DNA of 18,188 nt from Fen-1231 sp035286465 (lineage in GTDB: Bacteria > Gemmatimonadota > Gemmatimonadetes > Gemmatimonadales > Gemmatimonadaceae), in contig DATEDF010000088.1 of assembly GCA_035286465.1 (NCBI GenBank), positions 1-18,188 on the forward strand. Reading direction: 5' to 3'. This document shows, one piece after another, positions 13,292 to 18,188 of this stretch (the stretch's first letter is position 1; every line of letters begins with the position of its first letter). The notes beneath the pieces were generated by a model that did not search any database, was not told the origin of the DNA, and worked only from the letters and a program-made list of their open reading frames with translations. Both the position numbers and the translations under genes were made by a program.

Positions 13292-14772
13292 TGCGCAACC
13301 ACTTGATCGCGCGGGCATCGAAGCTCCTCGCGCTCGCACCCGCGCTCGCACTGCTGCTCACGCCGCAAGGCGCAGGGCTCGCGGCTCAGGCCAGACTCGA
13401 CCGCAACACCGTCCCGGCTCCCGGCAAGGCGCCGACCATTCACGTCCCGACGTGGACGCGCACGAAACTGGCGAACGGGGCGGAGCTGATCGTGACGCAG
13501 AAGCGCGACCTTCCGCTCGTGGCGTTCTCGATCAACATCGTAGGCGGCTCGTACAACTTCGAGCCGGCCGACAGGCTGGGCGTCGCGTCGTTCACGGCGC
13601 AGATGCTCTCCGAAGGGACGGCGACGCGGACCGCCGACCAGCTCTCCGAAGCGCAGCAGATGCTGGGACTCTCGATCTTCGCGAACGTGAGCGGTGAGTT
13701 GGGCTCGATCGGTTTCTCGGCGCTCAAGGACAAGCTCGATGCGGGGATGGCGCTGGTCGTGGACATGCTGCAGAACTCGACGTTCCCGGCCGAGGCGCTG
13801 GAGCGGATTCGCGGGCGCACGCTGGTGCAGTTACAGCAGCAGAAGGACCAGCCCAACGCGATCGCGAGCAACGTGTTCTCGAAGGTCGTCTACGGCGACC
13901 AGCATCCGTATGGCCGCGTGGTGACCGAGAATACGGTGAAGGCCGTCACGCGCGACGACGTCGTGGCGTTCGCGAAGTCGTACTTCCAGCCCGGGCGCGC
14001 GGTGATCACCGTGACCGGCGACGTCGAGCCGGCCGTGGTGAAGACCGCGGTGGAGAAGGCGTTCGCGGGCTGGGCGGCCGGCGGCTCGCGGCCGGCGTGG
14101 GACTATCCGAGCGCGCCCGCGCCGAAGGCGACGACGATCTATCTGGTGGACAAGCCCAAGGCGGCGCAGAGCGTGTTCGCGATCGGGCTCACCGGTCCGC
14201 CGCGCAACACGCCGGACTGGTACGCCATCCAGGTGATGAACAACCTCTTGGGCGGGCTCTTCCAGTCGCGGCTCAACCACAACATCCGCGAGGTGAAGGG
14301 CTACAGCTACGGCGTGAGCTCGGGATTCGCGTATGGTCGCGGACCGGGAGCGTTCCGCGCGGGGGGCGGGATCGTGACGGCGAAGACCGACAGCGCGCTC
14401 ATCGAGTTCTTCAAGGAGTTCAAGGGCGTGCTCGGTGAGGTGCCGTTCACGGACGACGAGATCACACAGGGGAAGGAATCACTCATCCAGTCGCTGCCGA
14501 GCCGCTGGAGTTCGGTGAGCGGGCTCGGGGCGAGCATCGGCTCGCTGTACACGCAGGAGCTGCCGGAGACGTTCTTCAGGGATCTCGGTGCGAACATCAA
14601 CGCGGTGACGCGTGAGGACCTGGTGCGCGTGGCGAAGAAGTACGTGGATCTCCAGCACCTGAACATCGTGATCGTGGGGGATCGCGCGGTGATCGAGGGC
14701 CCGCTCAAGGCGACGGGGATCGCGCCGATCGTGATTCTCGACATTGATGCGAGGCCGGTGGTGGTGCCGTAG
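13291..14772 (+). CDS. Exported M16 family protein lacking zinc ligands (partner subunit)
   Basis: A 493-aa M16 homologue whose ATG overlaps the upstream stop. The signal peptide is hydrophobic (KLLALAPALALLL) and ends near GLAA|Q (residue 32). At the place of HxxEH the sequence reads VASFTAQMLSEGT, so neither zinc His nor the catalytic Glu is present. The C-terminal half keeps the family signature around NNLLGG, then SRLNHNIREVKGYSYGVSS with the Arg/Tyr pair found in inactive or C-domain M16 subunits. In known heterodimers, such as mitochondrial processing peptidase and the SPH2681/SPH2682 pair of Sphingomonas, one subunit carries zinc and the other helps bind substrate; gene order and overlap suggest the same here. 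A terminator follows at 14807-14838. Confidence 0.95.
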   Translation: MRNHLIARASKLLALAPALALLLTPQGAGLAAQARLDRNTVPAPGKAPTIHVPTWTRTKLANGAELIVTQKRDLPLVAFSINIVGGSYNFEPADRLGVASFTAQMLSEGTATRTADQLSEAQQMLGLSIFANVSGELGSIGFSALKDKLDAGMALVVDMLQNSTFPAEALERIRGRTLVQLQQQKDQPNAIASNVFSKVVYGDQHPYGRVVTENTVKAVTRDDVVAFAKSYFQPGRAVITVTGDVEPAVVKTAVEKAFAGWAAGGSRPAWDYPSAPAPKATTIYLVDKPKAAQSVFAIGLTGPPRNTPDWYAIQVMNNLLGGLFQSRLNHNIREVKGYSYGVSSGFAYGRGPGAFRAGGGIVTAKTDSALIEFFKEFKGVLGEVPFTDDEITQGKESLIQSLPSRWSSVSGLGASIGSLYTQELPETFFRDLGANINAVTREDLVRVAKKYVDLQHLNIVIVGDRAVIEGPLKATGIAPIVILDIDARPVVVP

Positions 14773-14806
14773 GGCAGCGCACGGCTTCTTGAATGCGTGA
14801 GCAAGG

Positions 14807-14838
14807 GGGGAGCGGGAGCGCTCCCCTCGGTCGTTTTT
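14807..14838 (+). terminator. Rho-independent terminator of the M16 operon
   Basis: GGGGAGCG (14807-14814) pairs perfectly with CGCTCCCC (14819-14826) around a GGAG loop, and TTTTT follows at 14834-14838 after seven bases. It sits 34 bp after the M16 partner gene. The rest of 14839-15069 shows no gene I can support; composition there is more mixed than in the core genes. Confidence 0.75.
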
Positions 14839-15069
14839 AGTGCTGGTCGAGGCCCGACGTGTTCCTTCTCGATGCTCGGCGCGCACTGTGTTACGAAGCG
14901 GGGCTTCTTGTGTAACGGGAGCGTCTGGCTACACGGCTGCGCCCTGAAGCCAGCCTCGCGGTCGAACTTGCGCCGTTCGGCGAACGACTCCAAGGTTGGG
15001 GATACACAGCGAGAATGTGCTGGCTTGATTCGGTAGGAGCGGATAAGAATGCTGCAGAATCTTAGTTAG

Positions 15070-16134
15070 ATGGCCTTCCAAACATTCAGAGAAATGGACT
15101 TTCCGGAGGTCGCACTCTCTCGCGACGGCCAACGCGGCGTCCTCGTTCAATCCATCGAGCAGGGATGCCGCGGTGTGTCCGGACGCGCCTTTACCGCAAC
15201 CGACGCGGTAGTCCGTCTTGCCCCAAGGGGCCCGAGCGCTCAAATCCAGCTACGGTTCGGCGATCAGTTCCCGATGTTCTGGGACATGCCTGGGCAGACG
15301 CAGCGTTGGCCGGAGCCTTTTTCAGAAGCATTCCCCGAGATCGCCGTGATGGCCATCGGCGAGTACCTCGACGATGTAGCCCCGCCGGCCCAGCCGGGCC
15401 CCGACAACTACGCGGCCGTCATCTGGGTCAATGACAATGTTTGGTCCGTGTTCCAGCGACCACCAGAGGAGGACGACGCGCGCCTCCTTCGCTACATCGG
15501 AGGAAAGTTCTACTGGGCACACCGGCTCGGCGCCACATCAGCCTCGCTTGGCCGGCACGATGCAGTACGGTTTGGCGTTGCGGCGGACGACCTCCATCAA
15601 GTCGCTTGGCAGTCCAACGGCGAGCTGTGGGATCGTGCACAGAATGGGCGGTACCACGCCTTGCCTCGACTACTCACGGACTTCCGCGCTGGCGCCCTTC
15701 CGGGTCAGGAGCGCTCTCTCGTTGAACAGGTTCAACCGTTCGTCGATCGATCGCGCTATCCCGCCGCGGCGGTTCACCTCGACAAGGCCGTGGGTTTCCT
15801 AGGTAGTACCGGTGGCGATCTTGAGAACGCCGCCAAAGAGGCGGTGGCAGCGGTGGAGAGCGTGTCGAAGGTGCTTCTCAACATGCCAACCGCTACACTC
15901 GGCGACTGCGTGAAGGAGTTTCGCAAGCGCAACCTTCTTCCTCGCGAAACTGCCCGCATCCTCGAGTCCCTCTACGCCTACCGAAGCGCCACTCCAGGCG
16001 TGGGGCATGGAGGCACGGACCTAGCCGCCGTTTCGCCCGCCGACGCGCACTTCATCCTTGGAGTTGCCGCCGTTGCCATGCGCTACCTTGACTCGCTCTG
16101 GCCGATGAGTAACCCCAAGGCTGCTCCTCAGTAG
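15070..16134 (+). CDS. Protein with Abi_C/HEPN-like C-terminal domain (putative abortive infection)
   Basis: A 354-aa protein starting at ATG 15070, with no clear Shine-Dalgarno. Residues about 250-342 resemble the abortive-infection C-terminal domain (Abi_C, HEPN-like): an Ala-rich helix with a conserved-looking AAVESVSKVLL, TLGDCVKEF (276-284), and YRSATPGVGHGG (304-315), where Arg305 and His313 could be the HEPN Arg...His pair, followed by a hydrophobic helix. Such domains are often RNases used in phage defence; that role here is inference. The N-terminal 220 residues are mixed alpha/beta, with a conserved-looking WDMPGQTQRWPEPF stretch, and match nothing I recognise. No signal peptide or membrane helix is seen. 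It is monocistronic: a terminator lies before it (14807) and another just after it (16188). It is less GC-rich than the core genes, suggesting transfer. Confidence 0.78.
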   Translation: MAFQTFREMDFPEVALSRDGQRGVLVQSIEQGCRGVSGRAFTATDAVVRLAPRGPSAQIQLRFGDQFPMFWDMPGQTQRWPEPFSEAFPEIAVMAIGEYLDDVAPPAQPGPDNYAAVIWVNDNVWSVFQRPPEEDDARLLRYIGGKFYWAHRLGATSASLGRHDAVRFGVAADDLHQVAWQSNGELWDRAQNGRYHALPRLLTDFRAGALPGQERSLVEQVQPFVDRSRYPAAAVHLDKAVGFLGSTGGDLENAAKEAVAAVESVSKVLLNMPTATLGDCVKEFRKRNLLPRETARILESLYAYRSATPGVGHGGTDLAAVSPADAHFILGVAAVAMRYLDSLWPMSNPKAAPQ

Positions 16135-16187
16135 CATCGCGCGCAGCCATCCAACGTTGCTTGCTGCAGACGGGCGAGCTATGGTAC

Positions 16188-16211
16188 GCGCGCGCTACGC
16201 GCGCGCTTTTT
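16188..16211 (+). terminator. Strong rho-independent terminator after the Abi_C-like gene
   Basis: GCGCGCGC (16188-16195) pairs with GCGCGCGC (16199-16206) around a 3-nt TAC loop and is followed directly by TTTTT at 16207-16211. It lies about 54 bp after the stop codon. Confidence 0.82.
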
Positions 16212-16267
16212 CTTGGATCCGCCCGCGGCAGAAGCTAGGCGTAGACAAACCGAACATACATTGTCGC

Positions 16268-16669
16268 ATGGCGAAGAAGCGACTCGCGGTCCATTTCAGA
16301 CTTCCTGCGTATGCGGCGCCGCGCACTGCGTGGCAGGCGCAGATCCATGCGAACGCCGCCGCAGCCTTCGATCACGCGGGCGCGACCATCACGGAGGACG
16401 ACCACGTTCAGCTCGACATCCAGCTCTACCTGAAGTCCGCCGACGCGGCACGCCATGACGTTGACAACAGACTGAAAGACATCCTGGATGCTTTGCAGGG
16501 ACTCGCGGGCGGTTTCGGCAAAAAGCATCGCGCACGCCGCATTCTCCTGCCGAACGACGCGCAGGTGCACCGCGTCGTGATCGAGAAGACGCCGCCACCA
16601 AGGCAGAGCCGCGGTCTCGGACACGTCCGCATCAGCCGTTACGCAGCGACCCACACGCCCCATCGATGA
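16268..16669 (+). CDS. RusA-like Holliday junction resolvase / endodeoxyribonuclease
   Basis: A 133-aa protein. I start at ATG 16268 because a longer frame from 16157 would run through the terminator hairpin at 16188, and the length then fits RusA (about 120 aa). The signature HDVDNRLKDILDALQG is at residues 63-78, with Asp64, Asp66, Lys70 and Asp74 in the places of the family's metal-binding Asp and conserved Lys. The second motif reads PNDAQVHRVVIEK (Asp97, with Asn where many RusA proteins have a second Asp). The basic N-terminus MAKKRLAVHFRLP fits a DNA-binding strand. RusA proteins resolve four-way DNA junctions as dimers and are usually carried by prophages. No other phage gene is visible here. 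There is no clear ribosome binding site. Confidence 0.85.
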   Translation: MAKKRLAVHFRLPAYAAPRTAWQAQIHANAAAAFDHAGATITEDDHVQLDIQLYLKSADAARHDVDNRLKDILDALQGLAGGFGKKHRARRILLPNDAQVHRVVIEKTPPPRQSRGLGHVRISRYAATHTPHR

Positions 16670-16794
16670 GTTGAGCAGCCGGAGACATAGGTAACAGTCT
16701 CGTCGGTCGGTGGCCGATTCGTCGCGCGCGCAACGCAAGTCTCGCTGTGGCCGGTGGACAGAGTCTGAGACTCACGAGCCGAACCGGAGCTCCC

Positions 16795-17382
16795 ATGCGC
16801 ACCTCCCCCGACCCCCAGCTCCCACTCCTGAAGGAGATCCTCCCCCCGGGCGCCGTCGGCGATGAGGCGATCGGCGACGTCCCGGCATTCCTGACCGCGA
16901 AGTACGGCCAGCCCAGGAGGACGGCCCTCGGCTCAAACGTGACCGAGCTGCTCTATGCACTCCCGGACCGGAATGTCTTCATCCTCGTTGACAGCACGTC
17001 CGCGCGGCTCATCGGTGCATGCCACATCCTGCTGCAAGTCGCGCCCGTCGCGCCCCCACCCTGCCCGACGCCGGGCCCGGTGCCCGGCGTGTCCACGACG
17101 TGGGGAATCGGAACGGCAACTTACATCCCGATCCTCCGAGGGCTGGCAGACGCGACCGCGGCCGCGACGGCCGAAGCCCTGCTCGACCTCCTCACCTCCT
17201 ACATCAGCTTCAAGAGGTTGATCTGCGGCTTTTCCTGTCCCCCACCCTGCCAGTGCGTGGCAACGCTCGTCGCACCGCCGCCGCCGGCGATCACGGTGAC
17301 GCCCTACAAGATCCTCGGCATCACCGTCTCGGTCACCGTCACCGTGCAGATCAACATCTCGTTCACGGTGACGTGCGTCTGA
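16795..17382 (+). CDS. Unrecognised Cys/Pro-rich 195-aa protein
   Basis: Starts at ATG 16795, with GGAG five bases upstream; an earlier GTG (16747) is less likely. Residues 1-85 look like a small soluble domain (LPLLKEILPPGAVGD, NVFILVDSTSARLIGACHIL). Then comes a Pro-rich link with one Cys (VAPVAPPPCPTPGPVPG, 83-98), a helix (116-141), a tight cysteine cluster CGFSCPPPCQC (Cys144, 148, 152, 154), another Pro run, and a C-terminal strand of alternating hydrophobic and Thr/Val residues ending in Cys194 (ITVSVTVTVQINISF). No signal peptide. The cluster could bind metal or form disulfides. The stop overlaps the next gene's ATG (TGATG arrangement), so the two are coupled. Function and family are unknown to me. 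Confidence 0.7.
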   Translation: MRTSPDPQLPLLKEILPPGAVGDEAIGDVPAFLTAKYGQPRRTALGSNVTELLYALPDRNVFILVDSTSARLIGACHILLQVAPVAPPPCPTPGPVPGVSTTWGIGTATYIPILRGLADATAAATAEALLDLLTSYISFKRLICGFSCPPPCQCVATLVAPPPPAITVTPYKILGITVSVTVTVQINISFTVTCV

Positions 17383-17591
17383 TGTGCAGCCGGATCGTCC
17401 TCATCCTGCTTGCCGGGTGCGCGCTGGGCGCGCACGCGCGAACGCTACCTGGATTCCCACCGAACCTGAACACGCGGACGCTCTCCGAGTCGCCCACGCT
17501 CTGCATCGGCGCCGAGGGCAACCCGAACACCGAATTCACGCGCATCACCGGCGTCGTGCGCATGCCGACCGGCGAGAATCCGCTGCCCTGA
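17382..17591 (+). CDS. Small putative lipoprotein, 69 aa
   Basis: The ATG at 17382 shares its A with the TGA of the upstream gene. The product begins MCSRIVLILLAGCALGAHA: one basic residue, a short hydrophobic core and a lipobox LAGC with Cys13. Signal peptidase I cleavage after AHA is the alternative. The mature part, about 57 residues, has one further Cys (TLCIGAEGNPNTEF) and a C-terminal strand-like stretch (TRITGVVRMPTGENPLP). The overlap suggests co-translation with the Cys-rich protein, and the pair may act together at the envelope. No homologue comes to mind. Confidence 0.6.
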   Translation: MCSRIVLILLAGCALGAHARTLPGFPPNLNTRTLSESPTLCIGAEGNPNTEFTRITGVVRMPTGENPLP

Positions 17592-17676
17592 CCCGGTACG
17601 AGCGGATCAGGCCTCCGAAGAATCCTCGTTGGCAGAGTGGATTTGACTCGGGCACGCCGCGCCATCAGGCTTAGGC

Positions 17677-17910
17677 GTGTACTTCAAGATCCTGGGCCGC
17701 CTCAGCGACGTTCGCACATTCGCGACTGGGAAAGGCATTCGCGAACTGAGTCGGCTCCGGCGCCTGTACGGCCGCGCGAGCTGGCGAAAGCGCAAAGGGG
17801 TCGCGCTCGTCGAGCTTTCGTCGGGCGACGTCCGACGAGCTGAGTTACATTGGTATGAGGCGACCGGTATTGGTCGCCGCGAGTTCAAGATCAAGCGATT
17901 CGTCGACTAG
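17677..17910 (+). CDS. Small conserved hypothetical protein, 77 aa
   Basis: The frame starts at GTG 17677, and the product begins (M)YFKILGRLSDVRTFATGKGI. It is rich in basic residues in the middle (RELSRLRRLYG, ASWRKRKGVALVEL) and ends LHWYEATGIGRREFKIKRFV. The pattern, especially the WRKxKG and ELHWYEAxGIGRxExKIKR parts, is like small hypothetical proteins I have seen in many bacteria, with no assigned function. The next gene starts five bases after the stop, so they form an operon. A nucleic-acid-binding or toxin-antitoxin role is possible but not shown. There is no strong ribosome binding site. Confidence 0.65.
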   Translation: MYFKILGRLSDVRTFATGKGIRELSRLRRLYGRASWRKRKGVALVELSSGDVRRAELHWYEATGIGRREFKIKRFVD

Positions 17911-17915
17911 ACCAT

Positions 17916-18143
17916 ATGCGAGCGACCAAGACTGATCTCGTGCTGTGCCTGAAAAACAAGGGATACGAGGTGTCGCTCGAGCGGCGCAAGATTTACCGCG
18001 CGATTCCAGATCGTGCCGCGGCGCTCGACGACCTCGTCCGCGTGATCGATGAGTCCGGCGAGGACTATCTCTACCCGGCCGACTTCTTCGCATCGGTCAA
18101 GCTTCCGCAGGCGCTCCGGCGGGCCGTTCTTGCCGCCGTCTGA
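17916..18143 (+). CDS. Small conserved hypothetical protein, 75 aa
   Basis: Starts at ATG 17916, five bases after the preceding stop. The product begins MRATKTDLVLCLKNKGYEVS, then has the stretch RKIYRAIPD, VRVIDESGEDYLYPADFF and a C-terminal helix (KLPQALRRAVLAAV). The order LCxKNxGYExSLE...Y..IPD......RVIDESGEDYLYP is typical of a widespread family of about 75-aa proteins without known function. It looks like a compact beta-rich domain with a C-terminal helix. Family recognition is from memory. Only 45 bp of the window follow, with nothing recognisable. Confidence 0.72.
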   Translation: MRATKTDLVLCLKNKGYEVSLERRKIYRAIPDRAAALDDLVRVIDESGEDYLYPADFFASVKLPQALRRAVLAAV

Positions 18144-18188
18144 CTGACGGCTGAGGCTGGCGCCGCTCGGACATCATCTGGTGGCGAG

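Noticed and set aside
15065..16218. Integron gene cassette around the Abi_C-like gene
   Set aside because: GTTAGAT directly before the ATG fits an attC core site, and ATCCAAC (16149) with TTGGAT (16213) surround a hairpin after the gene. However, the right core reads CTTGGAT instead of GTTRRRY, no matching RYYYAAC is found upstream, and no integrase is present.
16157..16267. Upstream start for the RusA-like protein
   Set aside because: The extension would translate through the GCGCGCGC terminator hairpin and exceeds normal RusA length.

Overview
This is a GC-rich stretch of bacterial chromosome. Several traits suggest Gemmatimonadota: a high share of exported proteases, a membrane Ser/Thr kinase ending in a TolB-like plus TPR sensor, signal peptides that often end AxA followed by Gln, and glycine-rich loops in the S9 peptidase. 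That assignment rests on gene style only, because no rRNA or marker gene is present.

Layout. Positions 1-828 (minus) hold two unrecognised genes, the second running off the left edge. Positions 1091-6711 (plus) hold a two-gene exported-protease operon: an S9 prolyl-oligopeptidase-type peptidase, then a DUF5118/DUF5117/DUF4953-type zinc metalloprotease. A convergent kinase gene follows (6772-9372, minus). A short, clearly AT-richer island (about 9635-10370) carries an exported monoheme c-type cytochrome gene; both flanks hold what look like broken gene ends. A pirin gene (10564-11514, minus) is divergent from an M16 pair (11735-14772, plus): an active zinc subunit and an inactive partner, overlapping by one base and closed by a good terminator at 14807-14838.

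The last 3 kb (15070-18143) is an accessory region, less GC-rich than the core at its left end. It holds a protein with an Abi_C/HEPN-like C-terminus closed by a strong terminator, an orphan RusA-like resolvase, a Cys- and Pro-rich unknown protein coupled to a 69-aa putative lipoprotein, and two small proteins that look like conserved hypotheticals.

The S9 peptidase, the metalloprotease and the M16 pair all carry signal peptides, so they probably form an envelope peptide-degradation set. The most unusual parts are the cytochrome island with its similar boundary elements and broken flanking genes, and the accessory tail, where the Abi_C-like gene is the best defence candidate. No CRISPR array, transposase, tRNA or rRNA was seen.
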